NCBI RefSeq assembly: GCF_000003815.2
Contig: NC_049984.1
Coordinates: 7,425,205 to 7,489,204, forward strand
Direction of reading: 5' to 3'
Source of the DNA: Branchiostoma floridae
Taxonomy: Eukaryota > Chordata > Leptocardii > Amphioxiformes > Branchiostomatidae
DNA: 64,000 nucleotides
Every line of letters starts with the position of its first letter. The first letter of the stretch is position 1. The translations under genes were made by a program, and so were the position numbers. Positions 1 to 11,525 of this stretch are shown here, piece by piece. The notes beneath the pieces were generated by a model, which was given only the letters and a program-made list of their open reading frames with translations, did not search any database and was not told the DNA's origin.

Positions 1-767
1 AGCTTTGGGATCTCCAGAGAATGCCATCTACAGTAAGCACCCTCTCTTAAATTCCATGGCCCAAGCATTGTGCTTATAAAGAAACAGATAAAATATGACT
101 TACCTTTTACCTGTAGCTTTGTCAGGTCACCCCCAATACAGAGGTTTTAGTTCAATCCACGACATGGCTGTAAAATCTTCTCAATCTGATTCTTCACCTT
201 CCACCCACTCGTTCACTCAGTCTTAGAGGATAACGTTCATCGAAATTAGCTTCTTTCACAAGAAGAGTTGATATTCCTAGTCACTGTCTATGTCTTATGC
301 CATGAACTGGTCTTAACCACAGGGGCACGCTCTGGCATGTTCCTTAATCAAGGAGACGACTCCTTACATATAAGAGCTGCTGGCTTGTTACTTACGAGAA
401 CTTATGGAAGTTATTGAAGAAGGTCATGACTCATTGACTGCATATCACAATGTCATGTTTTGGGAGGTTTTAAACTTGCTATAGTATATGCTCCTAGGAT
501 CTTTATCGTAGTTAAGGTCATGGAAGGCATAGTAATCTTTATCAATTCTTCCAATGCTTCACAAACTTTTGTTGGTCCCATGCTAAGACCCAAAATTTAA
601 AGCTTAATTGATTCAATTCTAAATTGATGTGTTAATCTCTTTTTTGACATTGTCCAGACTGGTGTCTGCTCATGGGTTGTTTTATGTAGGAAACCCTGAG
701 CCTCATAAGAATACCCTGAAAGGTAACCCTGAAAAGCTAAATAGTTGGCCAAAGTTGGTATTTATTA
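1..767. other. Anonymous AT-rich noncoding DNA
   Basis: I see no open frame of note, repeat or structured element here. The sequence is plain AT-leaning intergenic or intronic DNA. Confidence 0.6.
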
Positions 768-1010
768 GTGGACAGTTTTGGTGTTACGCCTGCTTCCTCA
801 CTCTGTAGTCATAAGTTTGCCCAAAGTTTCCGGCTGGAACGCGAGGCGTCCGCAAAATGTCAACACGAGAAGAAAGTGACCCAAAGTCCAGCAGATGACA
901 TCATTAGTATGCGCCGCTGTGGCGATGGTCGGTTTTTCATTACCACACCAGACCTTTTCACCCGGCCGCACCTGCCCAGAATTCCCAGCCACACATCATG
1001 AATTTTGATG
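768..1010. promoter_or_regulatory. GC-rich block, candidate conserved noncoding element
   Basis: This stretch is clearly richer in GC and CpG than its flanks and contains compact site-like words such as CATTAGTATGCG and GCACCTG (an E-box). Short frames are open on both strands, as expected of GC-rich DNA with few stop codons, and neither product resembles a known protein. The regulatory reading is an inference from composition only. Confidence 0.3.
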
Positions 1011-2489
1011 CCCCTCCTGAAAGGGCAAAATCAACATTCAAAGTCATGCGCTGGGTTTGCTCTTTCTAAGTGGTCTTTTCACCTTTAGTAACTAGGATGT
1101 TGGGTTACGACTGGGAACAGCGTGGAAATGTGATCTCATGGTGGTAAATATTTGATCAAGTGCAACACTGGATAGCAGTTGAAGACATCTCCAAGGATGC
1201 ACTGTTCCCTAGTATCAACAAGTCCACCCATCATCTTTGCAGAAACATTTACAATGCTGTAATCAGCAGTTTAATGTGAAAGGAAATTTTACAGTGAGCA
1301 AGAATCATTAAGAAACCTCTAGGTCTGGGTGAAGGTTAGTTGTCAATAGACCCATCCTGACCACCCATCACAATTAGAAGTTCAACTAATCATAGCGTTT
1401 CAACCAATGAAAAAGTGGCTGCATTTTTGTCAAATGTTTGTATTTTTATGTTTTGTTTTGTTTTGTTTTGACAGGTGGGTGGGGCTATGGGATCAGTCTA
1501 TTAATTTTGATCATTTGCCTAGTTCCAAGCCAAGAAGTACATACTTGAAAATCAATTCATGTGCATTTATGATTTGCTATTATAAACACAATGAACTATC
1601 AAAACAGATGTTAGAAACATATCCTTTCAGGTTTAACACATATCTGCCAACTGAGTTGTTCACAATCACAATGGCATTATTGTGAAAGCCTGCTTGTATT
1701 CTTGAAATATATTACTGTGAAGGCAGGTTTGAAATTTTGAAGCATGTGAAGCCAGTATAGATGATATTAATTTGCAAATCTGTGTAGAAAATGCTAATCT
1801 ATGGAAAAAAATGAATTTGTTACATAAGTCCATTAAAAAGATCTGCGACACATGATATCAAGACCTAGTTTTTCAATGGGCATTGCATTACAGTGATCCA
1901 ATTCAACACGTTTTGTTCAGGCTCTAGAAGACTTTCTCAAAGCTCCAATTGCATCTTCAACTCTATTCTATGCCATGGCTACTCACCCATAAATCTTATA
2001 TATCAACATGACCTTTAGCCAGAATTACTCTGACAACTCCTTAAAGCCTCCACAGTGAACCGTGCTGTGATACATGATTGTATGTTTCAGAACTTGTTTA
2101 AAGGTGACATTTCCAATGTTTCAACAGAGCTTATTACCATGTTGACAAAGGCCATACTGGAATAGGATGGTCCCATTTTGGAAAGTTTATAAAACCAGTG
2201 TAGTAATTGTTTTCAACAGTGCTGTATTACTCCCAAATTCAGTTGAAACCAGGATTTCTGGGCCAGATTAGGCAAAATGTTTCATGCCTGCCCCATAAAC
2301 TTTTGTGTCCTAACTTAGTTTTTATTCACTAGTTACATTATGAAGGAAGCAAAAATCATGAGTGAACTGAGATTTTGTTTTTTTTACTGCAGAAGACGAT
2401 ATTTTATTGGCAATACTATACAAGATGTAGTATATATATATATGTGGATGTATGTAGATAGATTGAAGTATCAGCAACAGGTCCATCAG
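1011..2489. other. Anonymous noncoding DNA with two short simple repeats
   Basis: No gene is visible. Four perfect TTTTG units lie at 1451-1470 and a short TA run lies at 2431-2443. The rest is AT-rich single-copy-looking sequence. Confidence 0.55.
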
Positions 2490-2840
2490 ATTTGTAAAGA
2501 TTTGTTGCATGCCCCGTGCCACAAACTTTCCTCCCATCCAAGGAGCCCAAGTCAAACACGGCGGGTACTTTACTTGTACCACATGTACGTTCACACCACT
2601 GTCGATGTAATCTCGCCCGAGCTCCATGTCTACAGGTACAAATTTACATGGAGAGCTGGAGCAAAGCTTGGCCTTTAGCAAATGCATTTTGTAACCTTTC
2701 CACACTCCTGCGGTGAAGAATGCCAAACAGGTAATTTCCACACCTGCGTCACCCGCTGATAATGCCAGGGAAAGGCCAGACATCACAGGAAGTAGTTTTG
2801 CCCAGATAACCTTTTGTAAGCGATACACAACCTTTAAAGG
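2490..2840. promoter_or_regulatory. GC-rich block with paired E-box-like sites, candidate regulatory element
   Basis: The block is GC-rich compared with its surroundings. At 2727-2746 an ACAGGTAATTTCCA word is followed directly by CACCTG, so a CAGGT half and an ACCTG half face each other around a homeodomain-like TAATTT core. A similar ACAGGTAATTTTCCA word recurs at 60291-60305. Short open frames on both strands look incidental. Function is inferred. Confidence 0.35.
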
Positions 2841-3326
2841 AGCAGTGTTAATTATTAGGCTGGTTAGAATATCAAACATGTCCCACCGTGCCGCACATGA
2901 TTATGTTGCACTTTGCGGGGATGTGCGGAGACTGCCTGTTGAAAAGGTGATACTGTAAAGACGAGGGCTGCTCCTGGTTTTGTACGCGAGGGCACGTTTT
3001 TATGAACGTCACTTCCTGTGAAAGGTATCCCTTCCAAAAATAATGAAAGCTTTCCATCAGTTCCTCTCAGAGAAGTAGAGGAAATACAGAGAAGTAGAGG
3101 ACAAACCAAGCTCTCCGTAATCATGGAGCAGCTTGGACGTGATGTTTGATGTGTGTGTTATGTAATAGAAAATGACTGATAAGCTAGTATACCTTCCTAG
3201 GAAAAAGTATTTCCCTAGCAATCTATTTCTAAGATTTGTCAGATCAATTGAGAGTGTTTTAAAGACGTTTTCTAAATGTTGACATGTAGTGATTTTTTTC
3301 CACTTAATTTTGTGTTGTTGCTACAG
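2841..3326. other. Noncoding DNA upstream of the candidate exon
   Basis: No gene is visible. A 14-bp direct repeat (AGAGAAGTAGAGGA) occurs twice between 3067 and 3101. The last bases form a plausible 3' splice site (GTTGTTGCTACAG). Confidence 0.45.
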
Positions 3327-3398
3327 ATCTAGACTTGAGGTGAAGACCCTGTGAGGAAAACCCTGCTAAAGAGGACAGAAGAGGGTGAGCAGACCAAG
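3327..3398 (+). other. Candidate noncoding exon (5' UTR or lncRNA)
   Basis: A 72-bp purine-rich segment lies between a good acceptor (TTGTTGCTACAG, ending at 3326) and a consensus donor (CCAAG then GTGAGT, from 3399). All three forward frames contain stop codons, so it could be an untranslated exon but not an internal coding exon. An alternative donor, GAGG then GTGAGC, lies inside it. Purine-rich exon content resembles splice-enhancer sequence. There is no transcript evidence, and chance pairs of splice sites are common in this much DNA. Confidence 0.3.
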
Positions 3399-5389
3399 GT
3401 GAGTTGTTTTTTTAATCAACTGTTTTTTTAATCAACTTTAATCAATTGTCTATCGTCATTTTTTATTGTATCATGTTACAAAATCAATTAGGCATTGTTG
3501 TAACATTATTGTTATTCTTTAAGGAAATCAATGGCAGATAAAAAATTTCATAGTATTGACAAAATATAAACATTTTGTAAAGAAATTAGTTGAACACACT
3601 TTTGATGTTTTGTGATGTATAAGTCATTAGTAACTTTACCTTTACCTGCTGTCCTCATCAACTTAACTGAACCAATGGATAAACTGAAAATTAATATTCA
3701 ATTTGTTATATTGTAACTGACAAAAGCATACCGAGGAGCTTTTAAAGAGACTTCAAACAGAGCAATTTTTTCTGAAGGAGAAAACAATGTGAGGATTTTT
3801 ATGCAGGTATCATGAGGTTGTTCATTGTTGTGCACATCATAACACATGATCCTCATGTCGAGAAGGCACTAACTTAAAAAACTTACAATGTTAAAAAACC
3901 TACAATTATACTTTTATAGTGCATAATACTACCATAAGAATGTATCAATATATCATAGTGGAGCTATGGATTTTTAATAAATTTTCATGATTTTTAAAAT
4001 CATTTTTATGCTTTTTTTTGTGATAAGCTAGATCACGCCTGATCCCGTGTGCTGTGCGTTTGTCATATTATTGCTAAATGGGAGCTATATTTGGATAGTT
4101 GTGCATGTGAACTGCAGACTGCGGAATTCAGCGCATTTGTTATGGAAAAGGCTTTCATATATCCTTGTCCACAGTTGGTTTTGTCATAGCCTGCTTCAAA
4201 ATTCTACACAATCAAAATCGTACAACAAAATGTGACTGTACCACTTAGCTGAAAGGAGTAATGCTAAGATTAAAACACTTATAGGAAACTTTGAGATAAC
4301 TTTCTGTATTGAATTCTACCTGAGGTGTTGAACAGATGGTGTGCTTGTAGGAAAAGTCAAGGTACGTGTATGGCTAATTGATATCTCGGCTTCCTGCAGT
4401 GTCTGTAATTACTACACTAATTTATAAAAGTCTTTGAAAAGTTTACTCAGAATCTGCAGTTCTTCATTTTTATCCAAAGAGAGCATTATGGCATGAATTA
4501 TGTAATATATATTACATTGCAGGTTAGAAGAAAAGTTTAATGACAAGAGGTTCGCAAATTACCTTTTCAATGGATTGAAAAAGAATGCAGATTGTGATAC
4601 TGTGTAGGACAACAGATACATGCTGGAGCATGTTCAAAACTCGTGTAATTTATGCCAACAATTGGACAGAGAAATCCTAATATTTGAAAGGCCCACATGG
4701 TTTTTGAGGGTATTGTGCGTATCAAGTGACCTTTCCTGATATGTCGTTAATATACATGCAATTCTATATTGTATTGTTGGGTTTTGTATTGCCCAAGTTT
4801 CATTTTCAGTTGATGGCATATTTTCAGGGACGGGAACATACATAATGATATACCAGGACACAATCTCATCATGGACTTGAGCAGTTTCCGATTACCAACA
4901 GATGTTTGACCCTTTCATGTTGAACATAAAATCTTTGTCTTACGTAAAAGTGCGCCCATGCCCAGCAGAGCATTCCGGGTCCAAACTTGATCCTCTTTTA
5001 TTCCCGTTGTTTTCCGCCATGACCATCTGGAATTTGTGCAGTGGAATGCTTTTTCCATTATCACAGCCTATAGCCACCTGCTAGGTACTTAATTGCAGTC
5101 AACGATAACTCACCCTCAAATGGAAAAAAAGCAGAAAGAGAGAGGCTAGATTTTTACGAGCTCATTTGTTACTCTTTGTTCTGATAATGATCTCGTCGAG
5201 AGGCAAAAATGCCATCACCAGACGAACGTGCCATTACTGCCAATTCTGCTTAGTCGTGGATGATTTTGTCATATTTGACGAAGCACTTGCTAAGCAAATT
5301 GGTCGAGTGACTTTGAGGAAGCCAGGCGGTCTAAAATGACATTGTCTTCATATGTTTTCAATATGCAAGTATTGATTAATGCGCCTCTG
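3399..5389. other. Anonymous AT-rich noncoding DNA
   Basis: No gene is visible. Directly after the candidate donor a 17-bp word (TGTTTTTTTAATCAACT) is repeated in tandem at about 3405-3437. A short CTTTAC repeat occurs near 3634-3649. The remainder shows nothing I can name. Confidence 0.5.
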
Positions 5390-5760
5390 TCTCATGTTAA
5401 CGGTGAGGAAGCAGCCGTGTTATTGATATTCTGTACCTGCCAACTGTTTCTGAGCGCTGTGACATTGTCCCGAGCCTGAAATACGGCCAGCGCGACGCGG
5501 AGACTACATTTCCCATGGCGTGGCGCCCAGATGGAGTTTCCAAAGCTGAATGGACTTCTGTCAATAAAACACTAACCACCAGCTGTTGACCCAACATGGA
5601 GAGCTTAGTCTTCCAATTTACCCGTCGTAGATAAACTGCACTTGGTTGGCGGAGCAAAACTGGCATTGGATTTACCATCCCCTTTCACTGCGCTCTTCCT
5701 CGGTACTAAGTTGTTAAATGGATTAGCCGGACTCCCTGTCCCTGTAACAGATGCTGGTAA
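5390..5760. promoter_or_regulatory. GC/CpG-rich block, candidate regulatory element
   Basis: The block contains CpG-rich stretches such as CCAGCGCGACGCGGAG and contrasts with AT-rich neighbours. The minus-strand frame of 93 codons here has no recognisable motif. Regulatory function is inferred from composition. Confidence 0.25.
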
Positions 5761-5917
5761 TCTACGGTCCACTAACAATAGGCACTTTTTTTACAAAGGC
5801 ACTTACCACGACAGGATGCGCTGTTTTACGCTATTTTCAACATTCTGGCTCTGTCATCACGATTTTAGTGTTTTCAATTTTTAAAATTCGACAGAGATTT
5901 GAGCTAGCTTGAATGTG

Positions 5918-6215
5918 GCATTGAATGCCCAAGTGGCTAGGTGAGCAGATAAGATCGAGAGCTCACGGGTTTGATTCCTGGCCTTGCTGGCTAGATGTTG
6001 TGTCCTTGGGAAAGGCACTTGTTTCCTCACTCCACCAGGTGTAAATATGGCCACCAGGCACCTGACTTCAGTTGTGGGGGTACTGAAAGGCAGTGGAAGG
6101 AGAAGGTTTAGCCTTCCAATAACGTGCCCTATGCACAGTTTTTAACAGTTCACTGCACCTACAACCTTAGATAGGCTATGGGACTACCTTTTACCTTTGC
6201 ATCTACCTTTAGTAT
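5918..6215 (+). mobile_element. tRNA-derived SINE
   Basis: The head has a tRNA-like internal Pol III promoter: an A-box-like GTGGCTAGGTGAGCAG at 5933-5948 and a B box GGTTTGATTCC at 5968-5978, at tRNA-like spacing. The body continues with TGTCCTTGGGAAAGGCAC and CCTCACTCCACCAGGTGTAA, a segment typical of SINEs of marine invertebrates. The end carries GGGACTACCTTTTACC. It is a retroposed copy and not a functional tRNA gene, because the head does not fold into a full cloverleaf by eye. Confidence 0.75.
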
Positions 6216-7015
6216 ATAGTGATGATTTTTCCTTTTATTACAATGACTTTGGTTAGAAAAAGACCTAAGGATTTGACTTCTACTAATTGAGTGAATTCCT
6301 CAGAAATCCCTCCAATAAATGAAAGATCTTGTGTTACCTTCGATGCCATCACCAAAAAGGAACCAAAAAGTCTTTCCTGAAGCCCAGGCACTCATCGCTC
6401 AAGTAAAGGAAAGTCACGTGCGCGTATGTGAAGAGTTGGACGAGGTGTACTCAATAGCATAACACTCCCATAACTACCCCATGGTATAGGGATTGTTAAG
6501 TGGTATCATCACTAAGTACCTCTGTTGAGTGTGTTTCACATGACCCATTCTGAACTCTACAAGTCGAGTGTCTGGTGAGACACGTGTACTCCTAAAGCTT
6601 GGTGTGTGACTTTCCACTCGTGTTCATGCCAGATGTGCGCTCTCTCGATCAGTCTTCCCTTCAGCAAGCTTGCAAAAGTGCAGGAATCATCAGATGCTGC
6701 CCCACCCTTGACCTGTGAGGCCGTAACGTGTGTCTCTGGCATTCCAGCTGATTTTCCTCCGTGAGATCCTTGCGGTATCTCTCGGTATCAGTTAAGTCAG
6801 GTCATTTGCCGCTTTCAATCTTCCAGCGGCCATGGAAAGAAGTCCTTTGCTATAAATCTTGCCCCCAAGGTCAAAGACAGATTCTAATAGTTTCGAGCTG
6901 GCAAAGTTCATTTAGAAGGTACAAGTACGAATGTACAGGTACAATACTTTGTGTTTGGGACTGTATAAGTAAGCAGGACAGCTAGTCTGCAGTGCAATTT
7001 GTAACTGGTAAGAAT
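6216..7015. other. Anonymous noncoding DNA
   Basis: No gene, repeat or structure is recognised. The composition is mixed, with a slightly GC-richer patch at about 6560-6870. Confidence 0.5.
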
Positions 7016-7120
7016 CATTGCCCTGAGGAAGGCAACGGATGGTCATCGAAACATCAGTTGAATAAATAACTTGGTTATGTTCAAAGAAGTGACTTACCAA
7101 CCTGATGAAACTTTTCGTGG
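7016..7120 (+). repeat. Possible retroelement remnant with ribozyme-like words
   Basis: The segment contains CTGAGGA at 7023-7029 and GAAAC at 7048-7052, followed by CAGTTGAATAAATAA. This word order resembles terminal regions of Penelope-like retroelements, which often hold hammerhead ribozymes. The intervening bases do not pair well as stem II, so an active ribozyme is not supported. The assignment is tentative. Confidence 0.25.
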
Positions 7121-7454
7121 AGGTACAAGGTATTTTCTGGGAAATTTCAATGAAGATTTCGTTAAAATGCATGGAGACATTGGTCATCAAGTACATGTAA
7201 TTGGGCAGAAGGTATGAGGACTACCACCAAGTCTTCTTGATTGATAAGTATCTTGGGTACTTCAACATGCATAGGTCTAAGGTAGACTTAGCTAGGATAA
7301 CCTTTAATTATGATTTTGTACATTTTATGCAAATATTCCATTTATCTTGAAGAATTACTGTACGAAAGGACTGTGTCATGATATCTGAACACCATATATA
7401 TTCAGCGTTTAAAAGTAGAAAAAGAAAATGTAGTCCTACAGTCTTCTTGTGGCG
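7121..7454. other. Anonymous AT-rich noncoding DNA
   Basis: Nothing recognisable is seen in this stretch. Confidence 0.5.
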
Positions 7455-7735
7455 GTAGTTGCAGTGGCAATGGGTTGTTGTCCACTGTGCCTTAGGGACA
7501 AGGTACACAAAAACATGTATTGGGAGCCTGGCAAAGCCCATCCCTTGCCTTCCACCACCTTTTACCACATCAACCGAAGCCAGGTACTACCCGTTTATTT
7601 TTACAACTTGGTGGAGTGAGAAAAGTTGTGTTGAAGTTCTTCTATGGCATGTCAGGAGACTCTAGACCCGGGACCTTTGGGTTCTAGGCCAAACACCCTA
7701 ACCATTATGCCTACATGATGTCACCATTCTTTCAG
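7455..7735 (-). mobile_element. tRNA-derived SINE, reverse orientation
   Basis: Read on the minus strand the copy starts with an A-box-like GTAGGCATAATGGTTAGGGTG (complement of 7693-7713) and a B-box-like GGTCCCGGGTCTAGA (complement of 7661-7675). The body contains a 'CTCACTCCACCAAGTTGTAA' segment, equivalent to the one in the SINE at 5.9 kb. The two elements therefore appear to be related families or subfamilies in opposite orientation. Confidence 0.65.
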
Positions 7736-8947
7736 CATTTATGATGTCTAACATAGAGATGTTTGCATAGAGTACACTTACACATAATACTTTAATAGGG
7801 TCCCAACTTGTAGGGGCAGTATTCACTCCATGACTTGTTTCCCAGCCATGCATTTTGCTGCGTCTATTAGCTGTCATCAAAGTTAGATCTCGGAGTAGCC
7901 AGGCTGTCTGATAAAGTTGATGATAGATTAAGAATACATGATTTCATATGAGATTGCCATCGGGACGGCACCGGGAGAATTAAAGCGGCCATTTATGGGA
8001 CATGATGTCGCATACTAAGCCCAATTCCATATTGATCTAACTGTCTCAGGGAGGTATTAAGGAAGGACATGCATGAATTTTATGAGGCTGATCAAAGATA
8101 TAAATCAAATTACGACAATGAAAGCCTCCTCCCTTGTATATGAATGTGACAATGAAGAATCAGTGTTGTTTTATTATATGAAGTCGGGCGTTTAAGTAAG
8201 GGATTATGCGTAACACTTCAAAGCTGTTAATGGCATAGTTAGAGTTTAATGTTTGGAAGTATTAAAATAAGAAAGCCCCTGGAAAAGGGTTGGACAGCAT
8301 GCACTGTTATTTCTCATTAGCAAATATTGAAGCAAGGACAATCATGATTAGCCTAATGTTATTTTGTCATAATTTGTGAATATAGGTGAAAGGTAACAAG
8401 TACATTTTACGTTTTTTTGTTGGTTTTTGGGTAGGTTTTGGCTTGGGATATTATGATATTATACTTAAATGATATTATGATTGCCATGTCTGTTAAGGTG
8501 CAGTTCTAGGCCTCCAGAAAAACTGAAAGTTTTTTCCACCTAGCAGTCTTCCTCAAACTACAATTCATTGTTTGTTTTATGGTTTGTGAGTAAGACATCT
8601 GTATCTACAGACCTCACCAAGCATCAAATATCACTGCCAGTCAAACCTGCCCAAGACGACCACCCAGGGCGCAGTAAAAAATTGGTCATTTTGGACAGTT
8701 GGTCAGCTTGAAGAGAATCAAATCATAGCACATACATTTCAATGGATAGTGAGTTATAGTGCAGGTGAACTTGACCAATATACATTATGTTTTGTGTATA
8801 TTGGTTTCCAAGTTGGAGTGTTTTCACCAAATAATCTCAAATATTAATAATACACATGCAGTATTTGATTTGTGAAAATATAGAAGTGATGTGACTTAAC
8901 TGTTCCTGTTTTTTTTATTTGATTGCATTATACATTATACATTATGT
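7736..8947. other. Noncoding DNA with a possible dispersed repeat
   Basis: No gene is visible. The part at about 8640-8800 (AAACCTGCCCAAGACGACCA and onward) has the look of a dispersed repeat, but no terminal repeats are evident, so I do not define an element. Two ATATTATGATATTAT-like words lie near 8448-8480. Confidence 0.4.
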
Positions 8948-8948
8948 A

Positions 8949-9003
8949 GAGAGAAAGAGAGAGAGTGTGTGTGTGTGTGTGTGTGCATGCATGTATGTAT
9001 ATT
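8949..9003. repeat. Compound microsatellite (GA)n(GT)n(GTAT)n
   Basis: An imperfect GA run is followed by about ten GT units and then CATGCATGTATGTAT. This is a length-variable simple repeat by nature. Confidence 0.95.
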
Positions 9004-9330
9004 ATGTATACATGCATATGTATGATAAAGATACATTGTAATCTAATTTTGACTTACAACACTGTTGAATTTTGATAGTAGATGTGTGGAATATGCCTTC
9101 CTTTGGGGTAGAGAATAGAAATAAAGCTGCTGGTAAGCTACATTTCATTTGATTTTGAGTGTACGGATTAGGATTGATTCCCTGGTACATTCTTTACAAT
9201 CTATATCATATACCATCCAAACTGCTCCTTTTTGTTACCCAATGATGTAACTTGTTCTGTAAGGGTTCATGTCATATCTGGGTCATAACAATGAATAAAT
9301 CATGACAAGTGTGTGAAGAGCCTTCAGTGG
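9004..9330. other. Anonymous AT-rich noncoding DNA
   Basis: Nothing recognisable is seen between the microsatellite and the next GC-rich block. Confidence 0.5.
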
Positions 9331-9600
9331 GATCAGTCCGTTATCTTCCACACACAGGTGCATGCCGCGTATCCCGTCTTTATCTCGCCAACGAAGGAGT
9401 GCTCGCCTTTTGTACCTCTGCAACAAACCGATGCGGCAGAAATGAATAATTGACAGGCTTGGCAGATGGGGTGTGGTTCTTGAAACATTTTATTTGAATA
9501 CTCTGGTACAATAGAGGATTTCTGGATAGATTTGGGTGAAAACAATACCACAGTGACTCTACCATAGCCTGGTAATAGTCCAAATTGCCAAGTCATAAAT
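9331..9600. promoter_or_regulatory. Candidate regulatory block with homeodomain/TALE-like word
   Basis: The block has GC-rich, CpG-containing sequence at 9360-9440, followed by GAATAATTGACAGGCTTGGC at about 9443-9462. AATTGACAG combines a homeodomain-like core with TGACAG, the known TALE (Meis/Prep) half site, and TTGGC is an NFI half site. The site matches are seen; regulatory function is inferred. Confidence 0.3.
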
Positions 9601-10585
9601 TTCCAAGTATTGATGACTCAGTGTCCATGGTGTGCCCTGAGTGCAGCTCTGAAGGGATCTTGTGTCAGTACTGGTAAGGATATAATATAAAGATTGGTTT
9701 GGATTGTTAACTTGCAAGACTGTAAAATACTTGAAATATATCAGTAATCTACTTGTATGTATTTGTTACACTTTCTTGGTGCTTGAAGCAACCTCCTCAT
9801 TTCACAATATTTTGATCAATCTAAAACCACCTTAAAAATGTTTAAGAATAACAGATTTTTCAAATGTCATCCGGCATTCCTCCTCAGGGAAAATAATGAT
9901 GCCAAAGCTTTTAGAGGCAGTAGTAGCTCATTGCCTGCAGAGCCTGTGTTGTCTGCAAGGGGGCAAGATACCAGGGATATGGCATGTCATCAGGCTGTGC
10001 CAAAGTCTATAACGACTGTAGAGGGAAAAATAGCTTTTGATTGCATTGTATACTGTATAGCATTACTATTAGAGGCTCTCCTCTTATATTCTTTTGATAA
10101 CTGCCAAATCTTTATGCTGTGCACAGCAGATATCCACTGAAAACAATATCAACTTGCAGGGATCTAACTTGTTTTTGAAGCAACATGACATGTCATACAT
10201 ATAAATGTAACTTTAGGTGGCCAATCTCACATATATATCAATAGTTTCTTTGTCTGGAGTTTAACAAGTAAAATATTGTCTTCTTAGTTATCTAAAGTAC
10301 ATGTATGTGATTGTGTACTTATAGAGATATACTATTCAGTACTTACCAGACTCTAACAGCCAAAATAAATTCAAAGTGAAAGGTTATGTTGTTTTCTACT
10401 TTGCCCAAGATTAGCAAAGCTAATTGCTCACCTTTAGGGCTGCTTTTCCCACTTTTCTGTCTTCTGCAATTGATATTTCTTAAGCTACCAACTTGAAGGT
10501 TTCTCAACTATCATATTGATGCTGCTATCCCAGATTGTCACAGTATTACAAATAGCCTTTTTTGTATCAAATGCTATTGGGAAAG
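9601..10585. other. Anonymous noncoding DNA
   Basis: The 100-codon forward frame at 9838-10140 shows no protein-like features. Nothing else is recognised. Confidence 0.5.
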
Positions 10586-10800
10586 TTCATTCCACACTCT
10601 GTAACCTGCCCTTGGCCGTCCCACAGTTCTTACCCAAGTTGTTTGGTACAACAGAGCAGCTCTGTTGCCACAGGAGTGGGAACGCCCCCTGATGTAATCT
10701 AAATTGTACACTTGGTGCCTGGGGTGAGCGCCTGAAAAGCCTGAGTATCCCTGGAACTAATGCCTTGGACATGGTGTATTCAGTAGTGCTGCTGTGGGCT
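10586..10800. promoter_or_regulatory. GC-rich block with perfect palindrome
   Basis: Inside a GC-richer stretch, positions 10649-10667 form a perfect inverted repeat: CAACAGAG, CAG, CTCTGTTG. Such short palindromes may bind dimeric proteins or may be chance. Regulatory role is inferred. Confidence 0.25.
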
Positions 10801-11134
10801 GGTGCTGATAGTGGAGGGGGTATTTGTCATCGTAACATTGAGGCCTGACTTTGTAACCCTAGCCTTGAACTTCGCCACACGTGAACAAAGTTTCTCCCCT
10901 AGAATACACCGGATAAACCTACGTAGCTGTAATCTTCAACATGTATTAGGCTCATTTGTGGAGTAAGAAATAAAGTAGTGCAACCATTGTATCAACTTAA
11001 TATATGGTATATTCTTAATGTATTACCTAGGAAATGTTCGCTTTTATTGATAAGTTCGTATGTTCTGTTTATGTATGGCATTTTTTTGAAGGCACTAAAC
11101 TTTTGGAGCTTGTCAAGTTCTCTTAAGGTTACAC
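10801..11134. other. Anonymous AT-rich noncoding DNA
   Basis: No recognisable feature. Confidence 0.5.
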
Positions 11135-11279
11135 GCATCTGATAGTGGATGGACCTACTACAGATGCATTTGTCTTCAAGATCTTTATCTAAAGTTGTGT
11201 TAAAACCAGGCCACAGGGGAGAGTGATGATTTTTGTTTTGAGATCATAGAACACAGGATTCATCTGCTGGTATGAAAAA
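11135..11279. repeat. Local direct duplication, copy 1 (empty site)
   Basis: This 145-bp segment matches 11526-11552 plus 11865-11980 with point differences and no transposon. It therefore preserves the unoccupied version of the target of the small transposon in copy 2 (GGACCTACTACAGATG here against GGACTTACTAGTGATA there). Confidence 0.85.
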
Positions 11280-11359
11280 TTGCTATCCATGGTTTTCTCT
11301 CACTGTTTCAGGACTTCAAATAGTCCCTTAAACTTTAAAAAGAACGTATAAATACACAT

Positions 11360-11521
11360 TTCTTCAGGTTTTAGCACTTCTGTAATAATGTAATTCTAGG
11401 AATCCTCTGTTTGGAATGGTAGCATTTAGCCAGATCAAGGACATTATTTAACGTCCTTGGCCAGATCCATTACAGCAATAGCACTTTCATTGCCACTGTC
11501 CTTGGTGCTGAATGAATAGTC
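11360..11521 (+). mobile_element. Retroposon 3' end, copy 1
   Basis: About 150 bp is nearly repeated at 14600-14757, including a self-complementary part in which CAAGGAC and GTCCTTG face each other. Both copies run into TGTCCTTGGTGCTGAATG and ATAGTCA. Such ends with TCAAG repeats are typical of truncated retroposons; the class is inferred. A 30-bp relic of the same end lies at 41868-41897. Confidence 0.55.
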
Positions 11522-11525
11522 AGAT

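Noticed and set aside
2322-2879. 185-codon minus-strand frame
   Set aside because: It contains low-complexity TA-derived residues, has open frames on the opposite strand over the same bases, and matches no family I know.
5933-5980. tRNA gene
   Set aside because: A and B boxes are present, but the cloverleaf arms do not pair and the sequence continues into a SINE body; the same holds for the other tRNA-like heads.
7023-7052. Hammerhead-like CTGAGGA ... GAAAC
   Set aside because: Bases between the two conserved boxes do not form a proper stem II and no stem I or III partners are evident.
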